In this document: in pieces, positions 1 through 9,205 of the stretch
Layout: the number at the start of each line of letters is the position of its first letter
Position numbering within the stretch: position 1 is the first letter of the stretch
Source: Shewanella marinintestina
GTDB taxonomy: Bacteria; Pseudomonadota; Gammaproteobacteria; Enterobacterales; Shewanellaceae
NCBI RefSeq assembly: GCF_023283845.1
Contig: NZ_JAKILC010000002.1
Span: 248,001 to 312,000 of the forward strand
DNA: 64,000 bases
Direction of reading: 5' to 3'
The notes under the pieces: model-generated
Database searches by the model: none
The model's input: the letters and a program-made list of their open reading frames with translations, nothing else
What the model was told of the DNA's origin: nothing
Program-made: the position numbers and the translations under genes

Positions 1-39
1 ATTTCCCCCAAAAAAACAGGCTGATTAAGGCCATATAAT

Positions 40-72
40 AACCGTGCATTTTGCTTGCACGGTTTGCTTTTC
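40..72 (+). terminator. Intrinsic terminator of a gene left of the window
   Basis: A 9-bp perfect stem (AACCGTGCA / TGCACGGTT) with a 7-nt loop is followed by TTGCTTTT. It probably ends a plus-strand gene lying before the window and could also serve the convergent ATPase gene. Confidence 0.7.
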
Positions 73-100
73 CGCAGAAATACCAGTGATACAAGTAAAT

Positions 101-1576
101 CTACAGTGATTGATGGGCATTAACAGTGCGACCTTCAGCCCATATTCTTATTGATTCCAGCTTTTCTCGCATCACGACAGACAAAGGTCGAGTTTTCATC
201 AGTTCGGCCACTAATACCTGTTGATTGACCTCAATCTCTGACGCTTTTGCGGTATAAATCGCTGAAATAACCGCTTGTTCAATTTCGGCTCCAGAGAAGC
301 CATGACTAAGCTTTGCCAACTGGCTTAAATCAAACTGGCTTGGCTCAAGCATACGCCGTTTAAGATGAATTAAAAATATCGCCTTTCGAATCGTCTCATC
401 AGGTAAATCGACAAAAAATATCTCATCCATACGCCCCTTGCGCATCAATTCTGGCGGCAATGCACTAATATCATTAGCTGTTGCGACTAGAAACACGTCA
501 GATGTTCGTTCTGCCATCCAGGTGAGAATCGCCCCTAGAATACGTTTTGAGGTACCGTCATCACTGCTACCGCTGCTTAAGCCTTTTTCTATCTCATCAA
601 TCCACAAGACACAGGGGGACATTAAGTCAGCTAACTCTAGGGCTTTACGTAGGTTTTTCTCTGTCTCACCGATATATTTATTATATAGGGCCGACATATC
701 CATTTTAAGCAATGGTCGCTGCCACATACCAGCAACCGCTTTAGCAGCAAGGCTTTTACCACTACCTTGAACTCCGAGCAATAAAATGCCTTTAGGTTTA
801 TCGACAAGATCTTGTGTACCTAACGAAGGCATTCTATAACTAAGCCATTGCTTGAGATTATGTAATCCTGCAACTTGAGAAAAATCGCAAGTATCGTACT
901 CATAATGCAACACACCGTGCATATCAAGCAGCTCGAATTTGCCCCGATTAATACTATCGACATCTGAATGTGTAATTGCACCATCATCAACAATCGCTTT
1001 ATGGGCAAGCCGGCGCGCATCATCAAAAGTCATACCACGAAGATTATCAGCGAGTTTAACAACTGCGCTATCATCTACGTTCAACATTACCCCTTTAGCT
1101 CTAATTTTATCGACCTGCTCATAAATGATATTAAGCAACTGCGACACATCCGGAAGTGATAGCCTAAAGTGAGCGCAATAATGTTTAATTTCTGCAGGGA
1201 TGGTAAATTCGTGACTAACTAACACCAAGGTGTGGTTTAACGACTCGTATTCCAGAGCGATCTCTTTTAATAAGCGAACATTCTTTGGTGCGTCTTCGAC
1301 AAATGGATGGAAATCGCAAAGAACATAAATTCCTTTTTGAGTGGTTGCTTTTATTTGCCCCAAAATATCTTCCGGCTCACAATTGAATTTTTGCCGCCCA
1401 AGTCCGCTGTCTACTCGCATTAGTCCTTGGGTAATACTCCAGCTAAACAGTGGCTGATATAAGATATTTGATACCTTCCTCAGCAGATCGATCACCCTAT
1501 ACTCTTCATAAGTTTCGATAACTACAATAGGGGTATTTGAGCGTAAAATAGCGGTGAGATCTCGGATATCCTGCAT
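101..1576 (-). CDS. AAA+ family ATPase, Ycf46-like
   Basis: Predicted cytoplasmic AAA+ ATPase of 491 residues. The C-terminal half carries a complete module: Walker A GVQGSGKS near residue 267, Walker B CVLWIDEIE near 321, sensor-1 ATAND near 366 and an arginine-finger region GRMDE near 383, followed by a helical lid. The roughly 230-residue N-terminal half has no motif I can name; the architecture resembles the Ycf46 group of uncharacterised AAA proteins. The reading frame extends 17 codons further upstream, but the ATG at 1576 is preferred: it has an AAGGA ribosome site and the extension would run into the terminator at 1613-1640. No partner gene is evident nearby, so the substrate is unknown. 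Confidence 0.85.
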   Translation of the reverse strand: MQDIRDLTAILRSNTPIVVIETYEEYRVIDLLRKVSNILYQPLFSWSITQGLMRVDSGLGRQKFNCEPEDILGQIKATTQKGIYVLCDFHPFVEDAPKNVRLLKEIALEYESLNHTLVLVSHEFTIPAEIKHYCAHFRLSLPDVSQLLNIIYEQVDKIRAKGVMLNVDDSAVVKLADNLRGMTFDDARRLAHKAIVDDGAITHSDVDSINRGKFELLDMHGVLHYEYDTCDFSQVAGLHNLKQWLSYRMPSLGTQDLVDKPKGILLLGVQGSGKSLAAKAVAGMWQRPLLKMDMSALYNKYIGETEKNLRKALELADLMSPCVLWIDEIEKGLSSGSSDDGTSKRILGAILTWMAERTSDVFLVATANDISALPPELMRKGRMDEIFFVDLPDETIRKAIFLIHLKRRMLEPSQFDLSQLAKLSHGFSGAEIEQAVISAIYTAKASEIEVNQQVLVAELMKTRPLSVVMREKLESIRIWAEGRTVNAHQSL

Positions 1577-1612
1577 GTTAATCCTTGAGCATATAATGAC
1601 AAAGGTAACAAA

Positions 1613-1640
1613 ACAAAAGGGACTCAAAAGTCCCTTTTGT
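1613..1640. terminator. Terminator downstream of yibH
   Basis: A 12-bp perfect stem (ACAAAAGGGACT / AGTCCCTTTTGT) with a CAAA loop. The T-rich side reads on the minus strand after the hairpin, fitting termination of the yibI-yibH transcript; it also separates that operon from the ATPase gene. Confidence 0.8.
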
Positions 1641-1696
1641 TCACACTTTTAAAACGGTCTACCTTTTATTAGTGAGCAGCACTAATAAACTAAATC

Positions 1697-2833
1697 TTAG
1701 TGAAACAAATAGTTGAGCCAACCCTGCATTCTCAATAAAACCTTACGCATAATCGATACATGAGCAAAATGCTCAGTATAGATTGCAGCATGACCTGATA
1801 CACCAGCAGGGAAACGAGTTCTAACCTCATGATCTTCTAGCTTTATCAACACTAAAGCACGACCACGGGTCATTAAACGATTTGACGATACCAATGCTCC
1901 TGAAGATTGAATTTCACCTTCGGCCATAGCAGGTAAAACCTTTGCAACCTTGCCCTTAAAGACTTGACCGGGTGCACCATCTAAAATCACCTCAGCTTCA
2001 TCCCCCTCTTTTAAACGGAGTAAGGAGTTTTGCCAAAATGCGCCTACAAAAACTCGTTCCTCGTCAGGAATAAAGCTTAGCAAAGGTCTTAACGGCATAG
2101 GTACTGCGACAATGCCTGGACGAAGAGCCATTTGCGTCACCATACCATCAGCAGGTGCTTTTACCACTGTTTGCTCTAAATCAAATTGTGCTTTTTCAAG
2201 CTCACCTTGAATACCGGCAACTTTGGTATTTACACCATCAACATTAGATTCATAAGCTAAACGTACTCTTAATTCTTCAGCTCTCACTGCGGTGAGCTGT
2301 GCTTCAGAAGCTAAATAGAGCTGACGTTTATTGTCTAGTTCTAGCTCAGTAAACGGAGAGTTAGCGCCACCGCGCTTACGACCTTTTTCGTAGCGGTCAA
2401 ATGCAGACTTAGTTCTATCCCTGTCAGCTGTCGCTCTAGATACTGAGGCCTGTGCCGTTTCCCAAGCAGCTTTAAGCTGTGGCACTTCAAGTTCTGCAGC
2501 CACTAAAGCAGCACGTTTTTGCTTAACAATGGCTTGAAAGGGCGTCGGATCTATTTTAAATAACACATCACCTTTTTTAATTGGCGTATTCGGTTCGACA
2601 TCAACCGAAATAACGACACCTCTTACAGCTGGATTAATTGGCGTTGTAACAAAATACTCTTTTGCGAAAGGCGTATAAGGATGGTTGTAATTCATTAATA
2701 AAATTAGAGCGCCAACAATGAAGATACCACCAAGTATTGCTGTAGGCACCGTCCACTTAGTCAATGGTATTTTGAATATTTTAAAAACAGCAATACAGAC
2801 TGCGGTATAGGTTAATACAAGTAGTAAATCCAT
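1697..2833 (-). CDS. yibH: HlyD-type membrane fusion protein, YibH-like
   Basis: Periplasmic adaptor (membrane fusion protein) of the HlyD/EmrA type, 378 residues, the same length as I recall for E. coli YibH. Two N-terminal hydrophobic segments (about 3-20 and 28-48) anchor it in the inner membrane. A split lipoyl-like domain follows, with RGVVISVDVEPNTPI near residue 69 and a second half near 220 (VVKAPADGMV), flanking a helical hairpin and then a beta-barrel domain. It starts 1 nt after the upstream yibI stop, with GAGGTG as ribosome site. No transporter or TolC gene is adjacent, so the pump partner, if any, is elsewhere. Substrate unknown. Confidence 0.85.
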   Translation of the reverse strand: MDLLLVLTYTAVCIAVFKIFKIPLTKWTVPTAILGGIFIVGALILLMNYNHPYTPFAKEYFVTTPINPAVRGVVISVDVEPNTPIKKGDVLFKIDPTPFQAIVKQKRAALVAAELEVPQLKAAWETAQASVSRATADRDRTKSAFDRYEKGRKRGGANSPFTELELDNKRQLYLASEAQLTAVRAEELRVRLAYESNVDGVNTKVAGIQGELEKAQFDLEQTVVKAPADGMVTQMALRPGIVAVPMPLRPLLSFIPDEERVFVGAFWQNSLLRLKEGDEAEVILDGAPGQVFKGKVAKVLPAMAEGEIQSSGALVSSNRLMTRGRALVLIKLEDHEVRTRFPAGVSGHAAIYTEHFAHVSIMRKVLLRMQGWLNYLFH

Positions 2834-2834
2834 A

Positions 2835-3281
2835 TTACACCTCTACCTTATCAGCTTGATTATTGGAAGATTGATTCGATATATCTGTTTGGTCTAACTT
2901 TTCACTCGTAGCAGGAACATCGGCTGCCGTAGCTATTACGTTATGATTAGTAGCTTCCATTGCCACTATTTTTTGTTCTAGCTTTCTAACCGATTCGGTT
3001 AAGCCCTTAACTTCACTCTCCAGTAATTGCTCTTTCTCCACAACCTCTTGAAAGCCCCATCCCCTATCTTCTCGATAAAGCGTTGCCCAAATCCACAGAA
3101 ATGGCCAAATAGCATGCAAAGTAAATAAGCTTACCCAGCCAGCAATGTGCAGTGCATCTTGCTGTGGATGGTTACGTTTTTTAGCTATTTCATAAGGAAT
3201 ATCATGAATCGCTATCACCCCATAAAAGATAAAAATCGCAACGAAAAATATGATGCCTAATGCAAAATAATCTAAAAACAC
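2835..3281 (-). CDS. yibI: DUF3302 inner membrane protein, YibI-like
   Basis: Small membrane protein of 148 residues with hydrophobic spans at about 4-26 and 45-66 and the conserved stretch HDIPYEIAKKRNHPQQDAL between them, typical of DUF3302 (YibI). A predicted coiled coil lies at about 80-110, followed by a polar tail longer than in E. coli. Translation starts at GTG 3281, with GGAG 7 nt upstream. It is the first gene of a two-gene operon with yibH, the same order as in enterobacteria, so the two probably work together in the envelope; biochemical role unknown. Confidence 0.8.
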   Translation of the reverse strand: MFLDYFALGIIFFVAIFIFYGVIAIHDIPYEIAKKRNHPQQDALHIAGWVSLFTLHAIWPFLWIWATLYREDRGWGFQEVVEKEQLLESEVKGLTESVRKLEQKIVAMEATNHNVIATAADVPATSEKLDQTDISNQSSNNQADKVEV

Positions 3282-3589
3282 AGCGCTCTCCTTATTAAAC
3301 CGTTATTTACGGTGATGGAACCTGCCAACATCCTAGCAACATCTTGACAATATTAACCCAATAAATCTATTTTTTTCGATTTAAAACCGCACATTAGCAA
3401 TAAGCGGATTAGTAAAGCCAAGTGATCTTGCGCACACTTGGCAGCAAATCTAACCTCAATAAATAAGCTGCACGTTACACTAGAGGCAAATAAAAATTGA
3501 AAGCCAAAGATGCTTTCAAATATTGCTCGGCCTATGACCTTTTGCTTAGCAATAAATAACGATTCCCTACAATCTAAAAGGTAACCCAA
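3282..3589. other. Intergenic region between yibI and purT
   Basis: 308 bp holding the divergent promoters of yibI (minus) and purT (plus). The purT ribosome site AAAGGTAA lies at its right end. I saw no convincing PurR-type operator. A 78-codon open frame on the minus strand has no ribosome site or recognisable content and was not called. Confidence 0.5.
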
Positions 3590-4765
3590 ATGATAGGTAC
3601 TGCTTTATCTGCCAATGCTAAACGCGCTATGTTGCTCGGCTGTGGTGAACTAGGAAAAGAAGTCGCAATCGAATTACAACGCTACGGTATCGAAGTGATT
3701 GGTGTAGACCGCTACCCCAATGCACCAGCAATGCAAATTGCACACCGCTCCCATGTAATTAATATGCTTGATGCAGATGCACTCAAAGGAGTAATTGAAC
3801 TCGAAAAACCCGACTTGGTGATCCCTGAGCTAGAAGCCATTGCCACCCAAACTTTGGTTGAAATGGAAGCTAAAGGCGTGAATATTGTGCCAACAGCTAA
3901 AGCGACTCAGCTCACTATGGACCGCGAAGGCATTCGCCGTTTAGCCGCTGAAACTTTAGATATTCCAACTTCTCCATATTTTTTCTGTGATACAGAAACT
4001 GAGTTTAATGATGCTGTTGCCACAATCGGCATCCCTTGCGTTGTCAAACCGGTAATGAGTTCGTCAGGTAAAGGCCAAAGCGTTATTCGCCGCCAAGAGC
4101 AAGTGCAACAGGCCTGGCAATATGCCCAAGAAGGCGGACGAGCAGGTAAAGGTCGCGTTATTGTGGAAGGCTTTGTAGCCTTTGATTATGAAATTACTTT
4201 GCTCACTATTAGCGCTGTTAATGGCGTCCATTTTTGCGATGCTATTGGCCACCGCCAAGAGGATGGTGATTATAGAGAATCTTGGCAACCACAAGCTATG
4301 TCAGAGGTAGTACTGAGCAAGTCACGTGCTATTGGCAAGAAAGTAGTGGAAGCACTCGGTGGTTATGGTTTATTTGGGGTTGAATTGTTTATCAAAGGCG
4401 ATGAAGTTTACTTCTCAGAGGTTTCTCCTCGTCCGCATGATACAGGTATGGTGACTCTAATCAGTCAGGATCTGTCAGAGTTTGCACTGCATGTACGTGC
4501 TATTTTAGGCTTACCTATTAGTAACATTGCCCAACATGGTCCAAGCGCATCAGCGGTGATTTTAGCTAATGGCACTTCAACGAATATTCAATTCTCTGGT
4601 GTGGCCGATGCGCTAACCCAACCTGATACACAAATAAGACTATTCGCCAAGCCAGAAATTGATGGCGCTAGGCGGCTAGGTGTGACTCTTGCTAGAGGCC
4701 CCAATATTGACTCTGCAGTTGATAAAGCCCTCACAGCTGCCAGTAAAGTGACTGTGATCCTCTAG
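3590..4765 (+). CDS. purT: Formate-dependent phosphoribosylglycinamide formyltransferase
   Basis: PurT makes formyl-GAR from GAR, formate and ATP, the folate-independent version of the third step of purine synthesis. The 391 residues match the usual length. The N-terminal fold has [16 protein letters not shown] at about 15-30, an ATP-grasp domain spans about 110-305 with [12 protein letters not shown] near 150 and [13 protein letters not shown] near 276-288, and the end is the usual small C-terminal domain. It is monocistronic, with a strong hairpin terminator downstream. Confidence 0.97.
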   Translation: MIGTALSANAKRAMLLGCGELGKEVAIELQRYGIEVIGVDRYPNAPAMQIAHRSHVINMLDADALKGVIELEKPDLVIPELEAIATQTLVEMEAKGVNIVPTAKATQLTMDREGIRRLAAETLDIPTSPYFFCDTETEFNDAVATIGIPCVVKPVMSSSGKGQSVIRRQEQVQQAWQYAQEGGRAGKGRVIVEGFVAFDYEITLLTISAVNGVHFCDAIGHRQEDGDYRESWQPQAMSEVVLSKSRAIGKKVVEALGGYGLFGVELFIKGDEVYFSEVSPRPHDTGMVTLISQDLSEFALHVRAILGLPISNIAQHGPSASAVILANGTSTNIQFSGVADALTQPDTQIRLFAKPEIDGARRLGVTLARGPNIDSAVDKALTAASKVTVIL

Positions 4766-4825
4766 TGAAAGTTTAGTCCGTCGATAAATGCAGCAGATTA
4801 TCGCTACTATTGACTGTGCATCATA

Positions 4826-4862
4826 AAAATAGCCTCAAACTTAAGAAGTTGAGGCTATTTTG
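4826..4862. terminator. Bidirectional terminator, purT / 2-hydroxyacid dehydrogenase
   Basis: A long perfect stem (AAAATAGCCTCAAACTT / AAGTTGAGGCTATTTT) with A and T tracts at both ends, so it can terminate both converging transcripts. Confidence 0.9.
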
Positions 4863-4893
4863 TATTTAAATACTTCAAGCACTAGATGTGTAG

Positions 4894-5847
4894 CTAATTA
4901 ACCCGATTTTGAACCTTCCCTTGAACAAAACTCTGTAAATTGGCTATAGCAATATTTAGCAAGCTCTGCCTTGCTTCTATGGTCGCCCAAGCATTGTGTG
5001 GCGAAATGCTAATATTGCTAACATGAAGCAATGGGTTATCAGCACTTGGTGGTTCACTAGATAAAACATCCACCCCAGCAAATGCCAATTGTTTCGACTC
5101 TAGAGCCAATGCCAAAGCTGCTTCATCAATTAAGCCACCTCTTGCTGTATTGATTAACATTGCAGTTTGCTTCATCAATTTAAGTGTTGCGCTATTGATA
5201 AGCTTGTCGGTTGCAGGTGTGAGTGGGCAATGCAGTGACACAATATCTGCTTGGGTAAATAATTGTTGTTGATCTACCCATGCGCAGCCTTCGGGTAACT
5301 CAATACTAGAATGACGAGTATTCACCATGACCGTCATACCAAAAGCTAACGCTATCTGCGCCACAGCTTTACCAATATCACCAAAACCGACTAAACCGAG
5401 TGTTTTGCCTTTTAAAGATTGCAACGGGCTTAAGGTAAAACAAAAGTCTTGCGACGTGCTCCAAACTCCAGCTTTTACGGCGTCGGAATGTCGACTAACT
5501 TGTTGAGTAGAATGTAAGATATGGGCAAACACCATTTGCGCAACAGCATCAGGGCCGTAACCGGGCACGTTGGTAACGACAATCCCTCGTGCTTTAGCCG
5601 CGTCCAGATCAACCACATTGGTGCCAGTTGCTAGCACACCAATATATTTAAGCTTGGGTAGTTTGGCTAATAGCTTTGCGTCTAGCGCTGTTTTATTGGT
5701 TAAAATGACCTCTGCTGCTTCACTACGTGCCAGTACCTCATTAGATGCACTGCGCTCGTAACAGCTAAAATCACCAAATTGTTTTAACGGTTGCCAGCTA
5801 AGATCTCCAGGGTTTAAGGTAAAACCATCCAGTACTACGATTTTCAT
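4894..5847 (-). CDS. D-2-hydroxyacid dehydrogenase (HprA-like)
   Basis: NAD(P)-dependent D-2-hydroxyacid dehydrogenase, 317 residues. The Rossmann motif GFGDIG is near residue 152. The catalytic Arg (NTARGG, about 237), Glu (SSEPP, about 266) and His (SPHNAW, about 284) are all present. Closest by eye are glycerate dehydrogenase/hydroxypyruvate reductase enzymes, which interconvert hydroxypyruvate and D-glycerate; exact substrate cannot be read from sequence. The ATG at 5847 is preferred, with AAGG 9 nt upstream; a TTG three codons earlier is possible. Confidence 0.85.
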   Translation of the reverse strand: MKIVVLDGFTLNPGDLSWQPLKQFGDFSCYERSASNEVLARSEAAEVILTNKTALDAKLLAKLPKLKYIGVLATGTNVVDLDAAKARGIVVTNVPGYGPDAVAQMVFAHILHSTQQVSRHSDAVKAGVWSTSQDFCFTLSPLQSLKGKTLGLVGFGDIGKAVAQIALAFGMTVMVNTRHSSIELPEGCAWVDQQQLFTQADIVSLHCPLTPATDKLINSATLKLMKQTAMLINTARGGLIDEAALALALESKQLAFAGVDVLSSEPPSADNPLLHVSNISISPHNAWATIEARQSLLNIAIANLQSFVQGKVQNRVN

Positions 5848-5896
5848 AACAAACAACCTTAAGCTTGCTGATAATTAGCAATACAGAGTTCAAAGA

Positions 5897-6508
5897 TTAA
5901 AACGTTAGTTTAGCGCCTATATTAGCTTGGCCTTGCCACATAATGTCCGCCTGAATATTCCAAAGACAGCCTTCAACACCACAAAACAACGCATTATCTG
6001 CGTTAATAAAGGTCGCATAACCTTTTACCTCTGCAAACAATGAGAAAGCATCAGTTGCTTGGTACTCAACTCCACCACCAATAGCCATAGAAAAGCGTGT
6101 CTCGTTAGAATAATTTCCACCGGGACGCATATTTGTCACACCAATACTGGTTGTCACATAAGGCTGAATACTTTGATTTGGAAAGTACAAGGTGCCACCG
6201 ACATGAAAATAATCAACATCCATAGATGTCAGTACGTTAGGACTAAAATTATCCCCACCTCTTAAGTCAGTAGCTTGATGGCTATACAATAGATAAACAT
6301 TGCCGGGGTCTTTAGTACTAAGTCCTACCATTAGGCCATAGTTTTCCGACTCCCCGATCTTACCTTTACCAGATTCCTCCGATGCAGCTATTGAGATATC
6401 AAATTCACTGGCACCAAAGCTATAGCCACCAAAAGGAGCAACATAGATGTCAGCCGTAGCAGGAAACGCACACAATGAACCCAGCAATAACGCCAATTTA
6501 GTTTTCAT
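5897..6508 (-). CDS. Outer-membrane beta-barrel protein
   Basis: 203-residue exported protein. A clean signal peptide ends at FPATA (about residue 19) and is followed by alternating aromatic/glycine strands such as IYVAPFGGYSFGA, typical of eight-stranded OmpW/OmpA-like barrels. It ends in the C-terminal Phe (KLTF) expected of BAM substrates. There are two cysteines close together (FCGVEGC). No ligand can be inferred. Separate from djlA by about 45 bp with its own start region. Confidence 0.75.
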   Translation of the reverse strand: MKTKLALLLGSLCAFPATADIYVAPFGGYSFGASEFDISIAASEESGKGKIGESENYGLMVGLSTKDPGNVYLLYSHQATDLRGGDNFSPNVLTSMDVDYFHVGGTLYFPNQSIQPYVTTSIGVTNMRPGGNYSNETRFSMAIGGGVEYQATDAFSLFAEVKGYATFINADNALFCGVEGCLWNIQADIMWQGQANIGAKLTF

Positions 6509-6553
6509 AATATGTCCCTATTTTATTATAATAATCCCGCGACTTAGCTGATG

Positions 6554-7327
6554 CTAGCGCATACCTCTTTCACCTTTGACTCTATCATAAGCTGCTTGAA
6601 TATCTTGCGCCTTTGTCTTAGCAAGCTCCATCATTTCAGCCGGTAACCCCTTAGCAACTAATTTATCTGGGTGATGCTCATTCATCAGCTTTCGATAGGC
6701 TCGTTTGATATCTTGATCAGACATTGATTCTGCGACCCCTAATAAATCATAAGCATCTTTAATCGATGTTTGATTACCACCACTGCGATGAAAATTAAAC
6801 TCAGCTTGCCAGCGTGCCAATAGGTCATCGAGTTGTTGCTGGCTAAAACCAAGCTCATTGGCTACAACACTTAAAATAACTCGCTCTTTCTGATCGAGCT
6901 GTGCATCAGAGAGTGCAGTCTGAATTTGGATCTCCAAAAACATCTGCAAAACCTCTTTGCGCCCCATAGAAATAAGTCTAAAGGTCTTGAGGCAAGCATT
7001 AAGATCAAAGTCAGACTCTTTACCTTCTCTAAATGCTGCCTGAGCATCAGCGCGAGTTTGACCGCTTAAATTCAGCTGGTCCATTAAAGAACTCGCCATA
7101 CGAATATCATTTTCAGTGACATGACCAGATGCTTTGGCTACATGGCCCATCACTGCAAAGGTGGTATTAAAGAACAGCGCTTGCCTTTTCCCGCTCCCGC
7201 CTAAACCAGCTTTTTTGTTTTGATAACGGTCATACATATGGCCAAGCCATAAACCAAAGATTGCTCCACCTAGTCGGCCAAACATAAAGCCAAGAATGAA
7301 GCCAAAAACCTTACCCCAAATACGCAT
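6554..7327 (-). CDS. djlA: DnaJ-like membrane co-chaperone DjlA
   Basis: Membrane-anchored J-domain co-chaperone that stimulates DnaK. Its 257 residues hold an N-terminal glycine-rich transmembrane segment (about 5-30), a central TerB-like helical domain (about 50-160) and a C-terminal J domain (about 188-257) with the essential HPD tripeptide in EHHPDKL. Its ATG overlaps the murU stop as TAATG, implying translational coupling. The location next to lptD is the same as in other gammaproteobacteria. Confidence 0.93.
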   Translation of the reverse strand: MRIWGKVFGFILGFMFGRLGGAIFGLWLGHMYDRYQNKKAGLGGSGKRQALFFNTTFAVMGHVAKASGHVTENDIRMASSLMDQLNLSGQTRADAQAAFREGKESDFDLNACLKTFRLISMGRKEVLQMFLEIQIQTALSDAQLDQKERVILSVVANELGFSQQQLDDLLARWQAEFNFHRSGGNQTSIKDAYDLLGVAESMSDQDIKRAYRKLMNEHHPDKLVAKGLPAEMMELAKTKAQDIQAAYDRVKGERGMR

Positions 7328-7995
7328 TATCTAACCTTTTTTGTTTCACGTTTTTCAATTTGTTCAAGTCGAGCGATTGTGCCTACATCACACCAATAGT
7401 GGTCAAAGTAAGCACCTGTCACTTTTTGGTTTTTCATGGCCAATCGCAGCAAAGGAGCAAGTGCAAACGCACCATCAGGAGTATCATTAAATAACTTTGC
7501 TTGGTAAATTCCCATACCTGAAAACGTCAACTTATTTGGCCCAATATCATTGACATATTCACCTGATAAACCAAAATCCCCCTCAGGGTGTTGCACCGGA
7601 TTATCCACTAGCCAAAGATGCGCTAATGCATCGCCCTTAAGTGGCTTAATATTTGGAAGTTTATCAATAAAAATATCACCATTAATGACAAAAAACGGCT
7701 CTTCACCCAATAAAGAAAGCGCTTGCTTAATTCCGCCTCCAGTCTCTAATGCAGTGAGCTCTTTGCTGTAACGAAGCTTCACTTGCCACTGGCTACCATC
7801 GCCAAGATGCTGAACTAATTTATGACCTAGCCATGCATGATTGATCACTATCTCAGTAAACCCTGCCGCCGCTAGTTTTTCGATGTGATAAACGATTAAT
7901 GGTTTGCCAGCCACCTTAACTAAAGGTTTAGGCACTGAATCGGTTAACGGCCGCAAACGCTCACCGCGCCCAGCCGCTAATATCATCGCTTTCAT
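7327..7995 (-). CDS. murU: N-acetylmuramate alpha-1-phosphate uridylyltransferase
   Basis: Nucleotidyltransferase of 222 residues with the sugar-phosphate nucleotidyltransferase signature LAAGRGERLRPLTDSVPKPL at the N terminus and NGDIF near residue 100. Together with the upstream kinase it matches the MurU/AmgK pair described in Pseudomonas, which converts recycled MurNAc to UDP-MurNAc while bypassing de novo synthesis (the fosfomycin-tolerant recycling route). The pair's position beside lptD is also as in Pseudomonas. The function is assigned by family plus context; the generic alternative is a GlmU/RmlA-type transferase. Confidence 0.85.
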   Translation of the reverse strand: MKAMILAAGRGERLRPLTDSVPKPLVKVAGKPLIVYHIEKLAAAGFTEIVINHAWLGHKLVQHLGDGSQWQVKLRYSKELTALETGGGIKQALSLLGEEPFFVINGDIFIDKLPNIKPLKGDALAHLWLVDNPVQHPEGDFGLSGEYVNDIGPNKLTFSGMGIYQAKLFNDTPDGAFALAPLLRLAMKNQKVTGAYFDHYWCDVGTIARLEQIEKRETKKVR

Positions 7996-8034
7996 AATTT
8001 GCCTTTCTCGTCGACTTTGCTATTCATTGACTTT

Positions 8035-9048
8035 CTACTTTTGTAGTTCTTTCTTAGCGTTAAAAGCTGGGATAATAACTTTATCAATCCAGTCAGAAAA
8101 CGGTTTAAGTTCAGCGTAGCGTGCAGCAATATCACGGATATACTCCAGAGTAAGTGGAATATCCGCCATATAAGCTGGTTTATTATCACGATAATTTAGC
8201 CGAGCAAAAATACCTGCCGCTTTGACGTGTCTTTGGATCCCCATAAGATCAAACCAATAGCGATATTGCTCAATGCGGGTATCGGCTGCAATGATTTGAT
8301 TATCGATACATTGTTTATAATGCTGACGCATCAACAACTCAACGTCACTATCAGGCCAACGAATGTAGCAGTCTCGCAATAATGAAACCGCATCATAGGT
8401 CACAGGCCCAATGACAGCATCTTGGAAATCGATCACTTTAAGTTGGCCATCTTGCAGCATCAGATTACGGCTATGATAGTCGCGGTGCATACCAACCTGA
8501 GGCTGGGCTAAAGCATTTTCAGTTAACAATTGAAACGCAGAGCGAGTGGCACGATTAACATCTTCAACGGCAAGCCCTAGGTGATGCACCGCTAACCATT
8601 CAGTAAATATGGCAAGTTCACGCTCAACAAAAGCGACATCATATCTGGGTAACCCACCAGCCTCAGTGTGAGTGACTTTAACAATATCAGTTAGTAGCTG
8701 TAAGGCTTCTGAATAGTATTGTTGCAAAGTTTGCTCACTTAATACCGACAAAAGCTGTACATCTCCTAAATCACTAAGCAACATAATGCCTTGCTCAACA
8801 TCGCTCGCAATAACTTTGGGCACAGCAATACCTTGACGTGAATAACTGTCAGCCAATTGAATAAACGGTGTAATATCGATAAGGTTAGGCGGTGAATCAA
8901 CTACAATATAAGACTGGTTATCGACGATAATTCGGAAATAACGCCTGAAACTAGCGTCACCTGATATTAACTGTGGCGAAACTTTTACATTAAAATACTG
9001 GTTTAGCCATGCATTTAACTGAAGAAATCTAAGATCTGACAAGGGCAC
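8035..9048 (-). CDS. amgK: N-acetylmuramate/N-acetylglucosamine kinase AmgK
   Basis: Aminoglycoside-phosphotransferase-fold sugar kinase of 337 residues, with the catalytic loop GMHRDYHSRNLM near 184-195 and the metal-binding VIDFQDA near 200-206. In the AmgK-MurU pathway it phosphorylates the anomeric hydroxyl of MurNAc. The gene precedes murU by about 40 bp on the same strand, so they are probably one operon with djlA. The start is uncertain: GTG 9048 has a GAGG placed too close, while TTG 9042 has it at normal spacing. Confidence 0.85.
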   Translation of the reverse strand: MPLSDLRFLQLNAWLNQYFNVKVSPQLISGDASFRRYFRIIVDNQSYIVVDSPPNLIDITPFIQLADSYSRQGIAVPKVIASDVEQGIMLLSDLGDVQLLSVLSEQTLQQYYSEALQLLTDIVKVTHTEAGGLPRYDVAFVERELAIFTEWLAVHHLGLAVEDVNRATRSAFQLLTENALAQPQVGMHRDYHSRNLMLQDGQLKVIDFQDAVIGPVTYDAVSLLRDCYIRWPDSDVELLMRQHYKQCIDNQIIAADTRIEQYRYWFDLMGIQRHVKAAGIFARLNYRDNKPAYMADIPLTLEYIRDIAARYAELKPFSDWIDKVIIPAFNAKKELQK

Positions 9049-9146
9049 CTCATGGCTCTTAAGAAGAAATTGCTTTATTATAACGACAAAATGGAATCAG
9101 CTAACCGATTGAAACAAAATTATTTGGCTGGGTTGCCCAGGAAAGG

Positions 9147-9177
9147 GTCAACTTTTCTCCTCTTTTCACCGTCCAGA
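9147..9177 (+). promoter_or_regulatory. Candidate sigma-E promoter of lptD
   Basis: GTCAACTT, a 17-bp spacer, then TCCAGA resembles the RpoE pattern (GGAACTT, about 16 bp, TCTGA) with mismatches. E. coli lptD is known to be RpoE-controlled, which makes the site plausible; the match alone is weak. Confidence 0.35.
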
Positions 9178-9205
9178 CTAAGAAATCATAATTAATTGAC
9201 CTAAG

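Noticed and set aside
3353..3589. 78-codon frame on the minus strand between yibI and purT
   Set aside because: No ribosome site, starts inside the purT ribosome site, no recognisable content; likely chance.
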